Assembly (NCBI GenBank): GCA_022828145.1
Contig: JAJEJA010000123.1
Coordinates: 1 to 38,672 of the forward strand
From: Candidatus Poribacteria bacterium
GTDB taxonomy: Bacteria > Poribacteria > WGA-4E > WGA-3G
Direction of reading: 5' to 3'
DNA length: 38,672 bases
Of this stretch, positions 25,021 through 33,915 are shown piece after piece. Under the pieces are notes generated by a model. It did not search any database. It was not told where the DNA came from and saw only the letters and a list, made by a program, of their open reading frames with translations. Position 1 is the first letter of the stretch. The number at the start of each line of letters is the position of its first letter. A program made the translations under genes and the position numbers.

Positions 25021-27033
25021 ATGTCCCAAGAACCTTCCTTAAAACGCACACATTATTGTGGTGACCTGCGATTGCGTGATGCAGGTTCAACCACGCAACT
25101 CAACGGTTGGGTCAGACGCCGACGCGACCATGGCGGTGTCATCTTCGTTGATTTACGGGATAGAACCGGCATTACACAAGTCGTTTTTGACCCACAGATT
25201 GATGAAAAGGCACATGCACTTGCTGATAGTGTTAGAAGTGAATATGTACTGAACGTCAGTGGAACTGTCCGTGAACGCGCACCCGGCGAAATCCTTATTA
25301 ACGCAGATGCAACGTTTCAGGATGAACTCACCGATGACGCTACGTTATCAGCTGAATTCCGATCTCTATTCTCGGAGTTAGATACGAAGTATACACTCTC
25401 TGATAAAATTAACATCAATATTCGCGAGCATGGAAAACATTGGCTACTCACAGATATTGAGAACAATAGAACCTACGACATCTTATGTGAAGACAATGCA
25501 CTTAATATCTATCAAGGCACTGTGAATCCTGAACTCGCTACAGGGGAGATTGAAGTTGCAGTTGATACATTACATATCCTCAATACTGCCAAGACACCAC
25601 CATTCCCCGTAGAAGACGATATTGATGTATCGGAAGATATAAGGATGAAGTATCGGTTCATTGATTTGCGACGTCCAGAGATGCAGAAAACACTTGAAAT
25701 GCGGCATAAAGCAGCACTCACAGCACGCAACTATATGAATGAACACGGATTCTTGGAAATTGAAACCCCAATATTGATGAACAGTACACCCGAAGGCGCA
25801 CGAGACGTCCTTGTTCCCAGCCGTCTAAACCCCGCAAAGTTCTATGCACTACCGCAATCACCACAGCAATTTAAACAGATTCTGATGATGAGTGGTGTTG
25901 ACCGTTATTTCCAAATTGCACGTTGTTTCCGTGATGAAGATACACGCGCTGACAGACAGTTGGAATTCACACAACTTGACATTGAGATGTCTTTCGCTGG
26001 TGTGGATGACGTGTTTGATGTCACTGAAGGGTTGATGAAAAGCATATTTGAGCTTGCAGGGGAAATCCCAGTGCAAATCCCTTTTCTACGACTACCCTAC
26101 CATGAATCAATGGCAAGGTTCGGAAATGACAAGCCGGATACCCGGTTCGGTATGGAGTTAACAGACCTGTCTGATGTAATGGCAGACTGTGACTTTCAGG
26201 TCTTTACAAATGCCCTCGGTGCTGGTGGACAGGTAAAAGCTATCGCTGTTCCTGGAGGAGCAGATTTCTCAAGGAAAGACATTGAAGACCTTACCGATTT
26301 TGTCGCAACATATCGCGCAAAAGGATTGGCTTGGGTTAAGGTTACTTCTGAGGAATTCTCCTCCGGTATCGTCAAGTTCTTTAAAGCAGAACACCTTGAA
26401 ACCGCACAGGAAAAAACAGGCGCGAAACCTGGCGACATCATGTTCTTTGTCGCTGACAGACCGAAAGTTGTCGCAGACGCACTCGGCTATCTTCGGCTAC
26501 ATCTTGGCAAAAAACTAAACCTCATTGACGAAACGCAATACAACTTCCTATGGATCGTAGATTATCCACTGTTTGAATGGAACGAAGATCAGAATAGGTT
26601 TGAACCGTTCCATCACCTATTTACCGGTGCAACTGAAAATACCCTACACCTATTAGACACAGAACCCGGTAAAGTGCAGGGGCAGCATTACGACCTTGTG
26701 TGTAACGGATATGAGATCTGTAGCGGGAGTGTTAGAATACATCAATGGGATGTCCAACAGAAGATCTTTGATTTATTGAACATATCAGCAGAAGAAGTCA
26801 AAAACAGATTCGGCTATTTTATTGATGCTTTGGAATACGGCACACCACCTCATGCAGGCATAGCACCTGGATTAGACCGTATTGTCATGTTAATGCGCAA
26901 TGAGGAAAACATCCGAGAAGTCATCGCATTTCCAAAGTCACAACAAGGTCAATGTCTCCTTACAAACGCCCCATCAACCGTTACAGAAGAACAACTTGAA
27001 GAATTATCCATTCGCGTGGATGTAGATACATAA
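25021..27033 (+). CDS. aspS: Aspartyl-tRNA synthetase with OB-domain insertion
   Basis: 670 residues, against roughly 590 for bacterial AspRS. The N-terminal OB fold (LNGWVRRRRDHGGVIFVDLRD, 27-47) binds the anticodon. Class II motifs follow: motif 1 in the RHKAALTARNYMNEHGFLEIETP region, motif 2 FRDEDTRADRQLEFTQLDIE, and motif 3 GLDRIVMLM near the C-terminus. The bacterial GAD insertion domain lies between motifs 2 and 3, so this is the bacterial-type enzyme. Residues about 89-165 are extra: they split the usual 'VR.R..G-TVNP.L.TGEIEV' junction, from GEILINADATF to EDNALNIYQ. The insertion is in frame and catalytic parts are intact. The start is the ATG at 25021, the only sensible one. Confidence 0.97.
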   Translation: MSQEPSLKRTHYCGDLRLRDAGSTTQLNGWVRRRRDHGGVIFVDLRDRTGITQVVFDPQIDEKAHALADSVRSEYVLNVSGTVRERAPGEILINADATFQDELTDDATLSAEFRSLFSELDTKYTLSDKININIREHGKHWLLTDIENNRTYDILCEDNALNIYQGTVNPELATGEIEVAVDTLHILNTAKTPPFPVEDDIDVSEDIRMKYRFIDLRRPEMQKTLEMRHKAALTARNYMNEHGFLEIETPILMNSTPEGARDVLVPSRLNPAKFYALPQSPQQFKQILMMSGVDRYFQIARCFRDEDTRADRQLEFTQLDIEMSFAGVDDVFDVTEGLMKSIFELAGEIPVQIPFLRLPYHESMARFGNDKPDTRFGMELTDLSDVMADCDFQVFTNALGAGGQVKAIAVPGGADFSRKDIEDLTDFVATYRAKGLAWVKVTSEEFSSGIVKFFKAEHLETAQEKTGAKPGDIMFFVADRPKVVADALGYLRLHLGKKLNLIDETQYNFLWIVDYPLFEWNEDQNRFEPFHHLFTGATENTLHLLDTEPGKVQGQHYDLVCNGYEICSGSVRIHQWDVQQKIFDLLNISAEEVKNRFGYFIDALEYGTPPHAGIAPGLDRIVMLMRNEENIREVIAFPKSQQGQCLLTNAPSTVTEEQLEELSIRVDVDT

Positions 27034-27044
27034 TTTAATGGTAG

Positions 27045-27199
27045 TAACGTGAGTTTGATAAATCAGAACAAATAAATATGTAGGTTGGGTTGAGGCACGA
27101 AACCCAACATCTTGCCCCATTATATAGCACTACCTGTTGGGTTTCGTGCCTCAACCCAACCTACAACGCATATTGCATTTAATTATCAAACTCACGTTA
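27045..27199. mobile_element. MITE-like nested inverted-repeat element
   Basis: Outer ends TAACGTGAGTTTGATAA (27045-27061) and its complement (27183-27199) are perfect 17-bp inverted repeats. Inside, a perfect 31-bp inverted repeat (27079-27109 with 27135-27165, starting TGTAGGTTGGGTTGAGGCAC) surrounds a 25-base loop. No coding capacity. It lies between aspS and the symporter gene and could act as a strong transcript-end structure. Confidence 0.75.
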
Positions 27200-27205
27200 G
27201 TAGTA

Positions 27206-27222
27206 GGCACACGCCGTGTGCC
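27206..27222. repeat. Short palindrome GGCACAC-GCC-GTGTGCC
   Basis: A perfect 7-bp stem with a GCC loop, preceded by TAGTAGTAGGCA, 20 bases before the symporter start. The same 12-base lead-in and a similar TGCCGT..CTTA end occur at 36699-36731, showing a dispersed repeat. Confidence 0.65.
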
Positions 27223-27242
27223 GTTCTTAAAAGGAAAAAACT

Positions 27243-28835
27243 ATGAATCAAAATGGAAATGGCACTAGTAAGAGTGAACTCGGTTTACTCTACGGTATAA
27301 TAATTGCTATCATCTTAGGTGCATTCATCGGTGGCGTATTCCCCGATTTTGCTAAGCATACACATATTCTGGGTGATATATTCTTAGCACTGCTCAGGAT
27401 GATAGTTGTCCCACTTGTTATCTTTTCAATGGTTGTCGGAATTACCAACTTAGGTGATATACGCAACCTCGGCTCAATCGGCGGCAGAACTGTGCTCTAC
27501 TATATGGTAACTACCGCTATTTCGGTCGTTATCGGTATGGTTCTGGTTAACATCATCGCACCCGGTAAAGGCTTATCATCAGGTGAAGAACTTCCAGATG
27601 CGGGATATACACTCGGTGGCGAAGCGAGCCACACTGTAACACTCACTGATGAAGAAATCACCGGAACTTATTCAGATAAGTATATGCTAACGCTTGTGGA
27701 TCAGAATATAGGTGGTGAAATTGAATCTATAGCGGGAAATACAGTAACTGTCAAAGAGTGGTACTCTCTGGACGAAGATGTTCAATATATCATGACTGAC
27801 AGCGGAAAACGGTTGATGGTATCAGGTACGGATTTTGCCACCCTCACACCACAACCGTCAGGAAATGGTGTGAAAGTCTCACTACCTAAGGTTACAGCAG
27901 TAAAAAGCAAAGAAGACAGCACCATGCTGCAAACGCTTGTACAAGTCTTATTAGGAAATGAAGAGACAGGAAAACAGGGCATGATCCCTAACAACGTGTT
28001 CAAAGCGATGGCCAATATGGATATCCTTCCACTTATCTTCTTTTCTATCATCATCGGCGCTGCATTGTCAGTGATTGGTCAAGAGGGTAAACCTGGTATA
28101 GACATATTTAATGCGTTTAATGGGGCAGTGATGCAGATCGTTAACTGGGTCATGTATTTAGCACCTGTCGGTATTTTCGGTCTGATTGCCGGGAGAATCG
28201 GAGAAGCGGAAGGTTTCGTTGGATTCTGGCCAGAATTGGTCGCAGTCGGTAAATATAGTTTGACTGTGATATTAGGTCTCGGATTCCATGCTTTCGTAAT
28301 TCTACCTCTATTACTGTTCTTCTTAGGACGAAGAAATCCGATGAACTATGCCAGGGGTGTCGGAACTGCATTGTTAAACGCATTCTCAACGGCAAGTTCG
28401 AGTGCAACCTTACCCTTAACGATGGAAGGTGTAGAAGAACAGAACGGCATCTCAAACCGAACAGCCAGTTTTGTCTTACCCTTAGGCGCAACAATAAACA
28501 TGGATGGGACCGCGCTTTATGAAGCAATCGCTGTCATGTTCATCGCGCAAGTATACGGCATTACGATGGGACCCGCACAACAAGTGATAATCGTCCTCAC
28601 AGCAACACTCGCAGCAATCGGTGCTGCAGGAATTCCCGAAGCAGGACTCGTAACCATGGTTATTGTCCTAAATGCTGTTGGACTACCCATTGAAGGTGTC
28701 GCATTGATCCTTTCAATTGACTGGCTACTTGACAGATTCCGCACCACAGTTAATGTTTGGGGTGATAGTGTCGGCGCAGGAATTATTGAAACCTTTGAAG
28801 CTGGAGATAACATCGAAGCTCCCGCAACGACTTGA
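27243..28835 (+). CDS. Dicarboxylate/amino acid:cation symporter (DAACS), glutamate/aspartate type
   Basis: 530 residues; typical bacterial members have about 420. Hallmarks: serine-rich hairpin 1 AFSTASSSATLPLTM (380-394), NMDGTALYEA in helix 7 (419-428), hairpin 2 AAGIPEAGLVTM (461-472), and helix 8 DRFRTTVNVWGD (497-508). Asp497, Arg500, Thr501 and Asn504 match the substrate-binding residues of GltPh, and the Arg indicates acidic substrates such as glutamate or aspartate, moved with Na+ or H+. The extra length is a polar, beta-rich loop of about 130 residues (roughly 110-245) between early helices, before 'NNVFKAMANMDILPLI'. AAGGAAA lies seven bases before the ATG. Confidence 0.93.
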   Translation: MNQNGNGTSKSELGLLYGIIIAIILGAFIGGVFPDFAKHTHILGDIFLALLRMIVVPLVIFSMVVGITNLGDIRNLGSIGGRTVLYYMVTTAISVVIGMVLVNIIAPGKGLSSGEELPDAGYTLGGEASHTVTLTDEEITGTYSDKYMLTLVDQNIGGEIESIAGNTVTVKEWYSLDEDVQYIMTDSGKRLMVSGTDFATLTPQPSGNGVKVSLPKVTAVKSKEDSTMLQTLVQVLLGNEETGKQGMIPNNVFKAMANMDILPLIFFSIIIGAALSVIGQEGKPGIDIFNAFNGAVMQIVNWVMYLAPVGIFGLIAGRIGEAEGFVGFWPELVAVGKYSLTVILGLGFHAFVILPLLLFFLGRRNPMNYARGVGTALLNAFSTASSSATLPLTMEGVEEQNGISNRTASFVLPLGATINMDGTALYEAIAVMFIAQVYGITMGPAQQVIIVLTATLAAIGAAGIPEAGLVTMVIVLNAVGLPIEGVALILSIDWLLDRFRTTVNVWGDSVGAGIIETFEAGDNIEAPATT

Positions 28836-28870
28836 GAAAAATTAGGTACTAATATTAAACCAACTCGGTA

Positions 28871-28892
28871 GGTTCGGTTAGGAAACCGAACC
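28871..28892. repeat. Palindrome GGTTCGGTT/AACCGAACC (second copy)
   Basis: GGTTCGGTT (28871-28879) and AACCGAACC (28884-28892) around an AGGA loop, followed by TACCGG, the same as inside the 13023-13136 element. Here it has no recognisable outer inverted repeats. Confidence 0.7.
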
Positions 28893-29019
28893 TACCGGCC
28901 TGGGGTATTATCACTTTCGCATTTCCTTGATATTATCACGCACATATACGTAACGCAAGCAGAAAACATTGCGTTAAAATATTACCTTAAAAAGCAACTG
29001 ATTACTTTACTGTTTTGTA

Positions 29020-29071
29020 GCACATTTTGTTAGATTGTGCATCTTTTGTAGCACATTCTGTTAGATTGTGC
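29020..29071. repeat. Two GCACA/TGTGC hairpin repeats, TCT/AGA type
   Basis: Copies at 29020-29040 and 29051-29071, both preceded by TTTTGTAG. The first reads TTT opposite AGA in the inner stem, which keeps pairing as a G-T (G-U) pair. They lie within 75 bases upstream of the permease start. The in-frame GTG at 29068 is part of the second repeat, which is why the later ATG is preferred as the gene start. Confidence 0.75.
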
Positions 29072-29091
29072 CGTATATCATATCAAAAAAA

Positions 29092-31431
29092 ATGAACTCC
29101 CAAAACGATACGAACCACAGACGCAATGGAATATCAGGTGAATCTACGCTGGCAATAATTAGCGTGGCACTGGCAGCTTTCTGGATAGCATTTGCATTCT
29201 ACAAGGGTGGAAGTCCCGATGAGAACGGCAACAGAATTATGCTATTGCATCCGCTCATTCCTGTCGCGCTCATCGGTCTGCTCATGCGTATCTACCGTTG
29301 GGTAGGGATCAAATTTGTCGTTCAACTTGAGATCATTCTGATCGGCGTTTGGCTCCTTATCAGGATGCTGGGTATCTTGATGCCGTTCATACTCGGATTC
29401 GGGTTCGCCTATCTCTTCCGTTTTCTCTGGAAAGCACTGCCTTTAAATAAAATATATCAACGCGTCATTGCAACTGTATTGATCATTCTTACCTGTAGTG
29501 GTCTGCTAATTCTTACTGGCTTTGGAGTGAGACAACAGATTGAACAGATGGCACGAGGACTGCAAAAATTCTACCATGAGTCTATGCTACCTTTAGTAGT
29601 AGGAGAAGAGTTTACCGACTTTACAAGTTATGTTACAAATGGAACAGAAACGTTATTTCTCGGTACGAATCACGGAATCTATATCCTTGAGGAAAAAGAT
29701 ACGGAAGAAAATGGGAAAACGATTAAAGAACTTAAAAGGATAGGTATTACAAACGGGGAACTCCTTGGAAAGCATATTCATTGTATTGCTGTTAGTGATA
29801 AGTACATTTATGCTGGCACACAAGGCGGTATATACCGATGTAATAGGAAAATCGTTGATCTGGCAAAAGGTAAAACAAAAGGTTCATTAATAAAACCTGA
29901 CGACGACCAAATTTGGAAAAAAATGACTGCTACACGGTTTGATGACCGTTCCATTTATGACATAAATATACCTTCATGGAATAACGCATTAATTTATATC
30001 GGTACAGAACTGGGACTGTTTAAAGGCGTGTACTCTGATGATGATGTCGTTGAACAGTGGGAACATGTGGAAATTGAAGGCATCACTGAAAGACCTATCG
30101 TCAGTATCAGCTCAATTGAGAGATTCGCTGGAACCAGAAAGGAACAGACAATCTATCTGGTTAGTAAGAAAGTAGAGAAAACACAAGAAAATGAACAGGA
30201 TAATACTCAGGAAAACATCGGGTTACAACTCATCAATCAACTCAGGAATATGTCACAACAAACACCTGTTGAATTAAACGAAACAGATGAAACGCCAGAG
30301 ATGACAGAAACGGATACCGAAACTGCTACTGTCTTACATTATCTTGAACATACGGCAGAATTCGATGCAAATGAATGGATACCTATAACAATAAACATTG
30401 AAATGCCTGAAATTAAGTCCCTTACAGCGACTGACAAGAGTACCATTAAACTCTATGCAGGTACGCTAAACGGTTTATATGACTGCAATGATGTTGAAGA
30501 ATTGGAAAAAATGCCTTCTTCGGATCGGCTACCGAAGCATATATCCTTATTAGCCACTGCTCCTTCAGGACTATATGCAGGAAACAGCAACGTCATACAT
30601 TATAGTCCAGACAGTAAAAATAATTGGCGAAAATTTACATCAACAAAACCTGGTGTTCTGATGTATAGGGATGATCCTTATGTAAAACAACTTCAGGCAT
30701 ATCTAACCGAAAAAATACCGGGGTGGACCGCAAGCGGAGGGGCATTCATAAGATGGTTGTCCGGGTTGGCTGGCTCTATCGCTTTTCAATTTGGGGGATT
30801 TATCGCAACCCTATTCCTGGCATTCATCGTTTTCGTATATGCAAGCCAAGGGTTTGATAAGTACTTCCACGGTTTCATCAGCTTAATACCAGAAAAACAT
30901 CAAGAAACGACCAAAGCATATTTCAGAGAAATTGACAATAACATGCATCAGTTCCTCAAAGGACAATTCACCGTAATCGTAATCATCACAATTATATCCT
31001 GTATCGTGTATCGTCTGATCGGCGTTCCTTTTGCTCTCCTTGTCGGTATTTTGGCTGGTATCTGTAACGCCATCCCAACTTTCGGTCCTTTTATCGGTGG
31101 GGGATTCGCTTATATCGCAATGTTGATGGGACTCGCCGCAGGAGAATTTAGTAGTCCAATCAGCTTTGCAATCCGATGTCTTTGTGTTTTAGGTGCAATC
31201 CTCGGAATTCAGGCAATAGACAACTCAATCATCTCACCTAAAGTTATGAGTAATGCTGTTGATGTCGATCCGTTATTGATCATGTTTTCAGTTATAGTTG
31301 GGGCATCCATCCTCGGTTTTTGGGGAGTATTATTGGCAATTCCTATCATTGTTGTGATAAAATCTATTATCACAGTTTCAAAAGCAAACGGTAATGGTAC
31401 AGAAACCCATACGACACAGGAACAAACCTAA
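29092..31431 (+). CDS. AI-2E/PerM-family permease with propeller-like insertion
   Basis: About 779 residues from the ATG at 29092; an in-frame GTG at 29068 lies inside a dispersed repeat. Numbered from that GTG: N-terminal membrane helices about 28-155, and a C-terminal AI-2E (UPF0118) core about 555-775, with 'GFIATLFLAFIVFVYAS', 'GVPFALLVGILAGICNAIPTFGPFIGG' and 'DPLLIMFSVIVGA'. Typical members are 340-400 residues with a soluble loop between the two membrane parts. Here that region (about 165-550) is greatly enlarged and holds at least five repeats of the type Y-(A/I)-G-T-x-x-G-(I/L)-Y (196, 247, 309, 462, 502), as in beta-propellers. Its stop overlaps the der start (TAATG), so they are translationally coupled. 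Substrate unknown. Confidence 0.85.
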   Translation: MNSQNDTNHRRNGISGESTLAIISVALAAFWIAFAFYKGGSPDENGNRIMLLHPLIPVALIGLLMRIYRWVGIKFVVQLEIILIGVWLLIRMLGILMPFILGFGFAYLFRFLWKALPLNKIYQRVIATVLIILTCSGLLILTGFGVRQQIEQMARGLQKFYHESMLPLVVGEEFTDFTSYVTNGTETLFLGTNHGIYILEEKDTEENGKTIKELKRIGITNGELLGKHIHCIAVSDKYIYAGTQGGIYRCNRKIVDLAKGKTKGSLIKPDDDQIWKKMTATRFDDRSIYDINIPSWNNALIYIGTELGLFKGVYSDDDVVEQWEHVEIEGITERPIVSISSIERFAGTRKEQTIYLVSKKVEKTQENEQDNTQENIGLQLINQLRNMSQQTPVELNETDETPEMTETDTETATVLHYLEHTAEFDANEWIPITINIEMPEIKSLTATDKSTIKLYAGTLNGLYDCNDVEELEKMPSSDRLPKHISLLATAPSGLYAGNSNVIHYSPDSKNNWRKFTSTKPGVLMYRDDPYVKQLQAYLTEKIPGWTASGGAFIRWLSGLAGSIAFQFGGFIATLFLAFIVFVYASQGFDKYFHGFISLIPEKHQETTKAYFREIDNNMHQFLKGQFTVIVIITIISCIVYRLIGVPFALLVGILAGICNAIPTFGPFIGGGFAYIAMLMGLAAGEFSSPISFAIRCLCVLGAILGIQAIDNSIISPKVMSNAVDVDPLLIMFSVIVGASILGFWGVLLAIPIIVVIKSIITVSKANGNGTETHTTQEQT

Positions 31432-32777
31432 TGCCAAAGCAACTCCCTATCGTCGCAATCATCGGTAGACCCAATGTCGGAAAATCATCACTCTTTAATC
31501 GCATAGCAGCTGAAGCCAGACTGAGTTCATCCCATCCAAAGCAGGTCGCAGTCGTAAATGATCAACCCGGTGTTACACGGGATCGAAACTACGCTGATGT
31601 CAACTGGAACAATACAGCATTTACGATCGTTGACACCGGAGGGATAGATGTCGACCCCGATGATCCGCTCATTGATAACGTTCAAATGCAGGTCGACCAA
31701 GCATTGGAAGAAGCTGCACTTATCTTATTCGTCGTTGATGTCCGGACAGGTGTAATGCCACATGATGCTATCGTAGCTGATAAATTAAGAACATCAGGTA
31801 AAGATATCATCCTTGTAATCAATAAGGCAGATAGTCGTAACCTTGAAATGCAAACTGCAGAATTCTATGCACTCGGACTCGACGAACCGATACTAACATC
31901 ATGTGTTCAAAACATCGGCATACACCAACTCCTTGACGATGTTATCACACGACTTCCTGAAACTGAGGAAGCTGAAGAAGATGCTACTGCTCCAATAAAA
32001 ATATCTATTGTCGGTAGACCCAACGTAGGTAAATCATCACTACTCAATTCGCTATTAGGTGAAGAACGTATGATCGTTGACAATCGTCCAGGGACAACCC
32101 GTGATGCTGTTAACATGAGCTTCATCTATCAAAATATACCCTTTGAACTTGTGGATACTGCCGGGATGCGGCGAAAATCTTCAATCAACAATGAATTAGA
32201 ATCTGAAACTGTCAGACGCGCGATCCAGAGCATCCGACAGAGTGATATTGCCGCGCTCGTATTAGATGTGACACAGACAGTCGCACAACAGGATAAGACA
32301 ATAGCAGCATTCATCGCACGGCAGGGAAAAGCATCCGTCTTAGTTCTCAATAAATGGGACCTTATTGAAAAAGATAACACAACACATACGGAATATATGA
32401 CCCGTTTAGCAGCGGAAGTGCCACAGTTAGATTATGTCCCTAAAATATTCGTCTCAGCTGTAACAGGACAACGTGTTACAAATATCCTTGATGTCGCACT
32501 TGAGGTGTATCGTGAGTATTGCACCCGTATTCCAACGCCAGCACTCAATGACCTGTTGTTTGAACTACGCACACAACACCCACCACCTCGTGTTAAAGGT
32601 ACACGTCCAGCGCTCAAATACATTACACAGGTTGAAACACGACCCCCGACTTTCCTAATATTTGGTAGAAATACACACAGAATTCGTCAACCTTATACAG
32701 CATATTTGATAAACAATATTCGTGATACTTTCGGATTCCACGGCACACCTATCCGAGTGTTTTACCGTCGGAATTAA
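31431..32777 (+). CDS. der: Ribosome biogenesis GTPase Der (EngA)
   Basis: 448 residues with two consecutive GTPase domains, the signature of Der, needed for 50S subunit maturation. Domain 1: GRPNVGKSS (12-20), DTGG (68-71), NKAD (131-134). Domain 2: GRPNVGKSS (195-203), DTAG (242-245), NKWD (307-310). The C-terminal KH-like domain follows ('PPRVKGTRPALKYITQVETRPPTFLIFG'). Length is close to non-enterobacterial Der. A short insertion after the first P-loop (EARLSSSHPKQVAVVND) is unusual. The ATG overlaps the stop of the permease gene by one base, with CAGGAAC nine bases upstream. Confidence 0.97.
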   Translation: MPKQLPIVAIIGRPNVGKSSLFNRIAAEARLSSSHPKQVAVVNDQPGVTRDRNYADVNWNNTAFTIVDTGGIDVDPDDPLIDNVQMQVDQALEEAALILFVVDVRTGVMPHDAIVADKLRTSGKDIILVINKADSRNLEMQTAEFYALGLDEPILTSCVQNIGIHQLLDDVITRLPETEEAEEDATAPIKISIVGRPNVGKSSLLNSLLGEERMIVDNRPGTTRDAVNMSFIYQNIPFELVDTAGMRRKSSINNELESETVRRAIQSIRQSDIAALVLDVTQTVAQQDKTIAAFIARQGKASVLVLNKWDLIEKDNTTHTEYMTRLAAEVPQLDYVPKIFVSAVTGQRVTNILDVALEVYREYCTRIPTPALNDLLFELRTQHPPPRVKGTRPALKYITQVETRPPTFLIFGRNTHRIRQPYTAYLINNIRDTFGFHGTPIRVFYRRN

Positions 32778-32809
32778 ACCATTTCTCATTGAAAATGTCG
32801 CTTTTTGTA

Positions 32810-32893
32810 GCACATTCTGTTAGATTGTGCATTTCTTTGCAGCACATTCATCCTTGATTGTACATCTTTGAGCATCATTCTGTTAGATTGTGC
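32810..32893. repeat. Cluster of three GCACA/TGTGC-family hairpin repeats
   Basis: A TCT/AGA copy at 32810-32830, a TCA/TGA copy at 32842-32862 (last base changed to A), and a degraded TCT/AGA copy at 32872-32893. They are separated by short ATTTCTTTG-type linkers and end about 40 bases before the 2-hydroxyacid dehydrogenase start. Two stem types occur side by side here. Confidence 0.75.
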
Positions 32894-32933
32894 ATTTCTT
32901 TGGTAACACTTTCATCAAACTGTGAGGCATCAG

Positions 32934-33908
32934 ATGGCAACCCCTAAAGTCTTTATCACCCGTCCCATTCCCGACCAAGTTCTCAATCAAATTGAAACAG
33001 AATGTGATGTTGAAATGTGGCATACGAGTGCTATTCTTCCACCCATCGCTGAAAAAATCCCGCCACTTGATGGCTTGATGACTTACGGACATGAACCCGT
33101 CACTGCAGACATGTTCGACACCTCACCGAACCTAAAAGTTGTCTCTGTAGTCGGTGTAGGTTATGATCATGTTGATGAAGACGCCGCAAGAGCACGCGGT
33201 ATCGCTCTCGGACATACACCGGGAGTGCTTAGCGATACCACGGCGGATATGACATGGGCACTATTACTCGCCGCCGCACGAAATGTAGTACCAGCATACA
33301 ACCACGTACAAGTAGAAAAGCAGTGGTTATACTACGACCCGAATATCCTTTGGGGATACGATGTACATCACGCAACAATCGGTATTATAGGGATGGGACG
33401 TATCGGATATGCTGTCGCGAAACGGGCCTTGGGATTTGACATGAAGGTGTTGTATAATAAACGAGAGCGCAGACCAGATTGGGAACAAGAACTCGGTATT
33501 GAATATGCGGAACTCCAACATCTGCTAAAAGTCTCAGACTTTGTCACACTTCATGTGCCTTTATCAGATGAGACAACACACATGATCAGCAAAGCAGAAT
33601 TTGAATTGATGAAACCCACATCAATCCTCGTCAATATCGCAAGAGGACCTGTTGTTGACCACGACGCCTTGTACGCAGCACTCACAGAGGGACAAATTGC
33701 CGGCGCAGCACTGGATGTTACCGAACCAGAACCGATAAACACAGACCATCCGCTCCTTGAATTAGATAACCTATTGATCGCCCCCCATCTCGGCAGTGCA
33801 ACAATTCAAACGCGAATGAAAATGGCAACAATGGCAATGGAGAATCTGTTCGCTGGATTGAAAGGTGAACGGTTACCTTACGGTGTAGTACAGCCACCTC
33901 AATTCTAA
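32934..33908 (+). CDS. D-isomer 2-hydroxyacid dehydrogenase (glyoxylate/hydroxypyruvate reductase-like)
   Basis: 324 residues from the ATG at 32934; GAGG seven bases upstream overlaps an earlier in-frame GTG at 32922. Numbered from the GTG: the cofactor loop GIIGMGRIG (154-162) and the catalytic set Arg241 (NIARGPVVD), Glu268 (DVTEPEP) and His289 (APHLGSA) are all present. The second strand ends VLYNKRER with no acidic residue, which suggests NADP preference. The family reduces glyoxylate, hydroxypyruvate or similar 2-keto acids in the cytoplasm. It ends seven bases from the stop of the convergent PhyH-like gene. Confidence 0.93.
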   Translation: MATPKVFITRPIPDQVLNQIETECDVEMWHTSAILPPIAEKIPPLDGLMTYGHEPVTADMFDTSPNLKVVSVVGVGYDHVDEDAARARGIALGHTPGVLSDTTADMTWALLLAAARNVVPAYNHVQVEKQWLYYDPNILWGYDVHHATIGIIGMGRIGYAVAKRALGFDMKVLYNKRERRPDWEQELGIEYAELQHLLKVSDFVTLHVPLSDETTHMISKAEFELMKPTSILVNIARGPVVDHDALYAALTEGQIAGAALDVTEPEPINTDHPLLELDNLLIAPHLGSATIQTRMKMATMAMENLFAGLKGERLPYGVVQPPQF

Positions 33909-33915
33909 ACGATTC

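Noticed and set aside
29068..29091. GTG at 29068 as the start of the AI-2E-type permease
   Set aside because: It is part of a dispersed hairpin repeat and lacks a ribosome site; the ATG at 29092 is more likely, although that also has no clear site.
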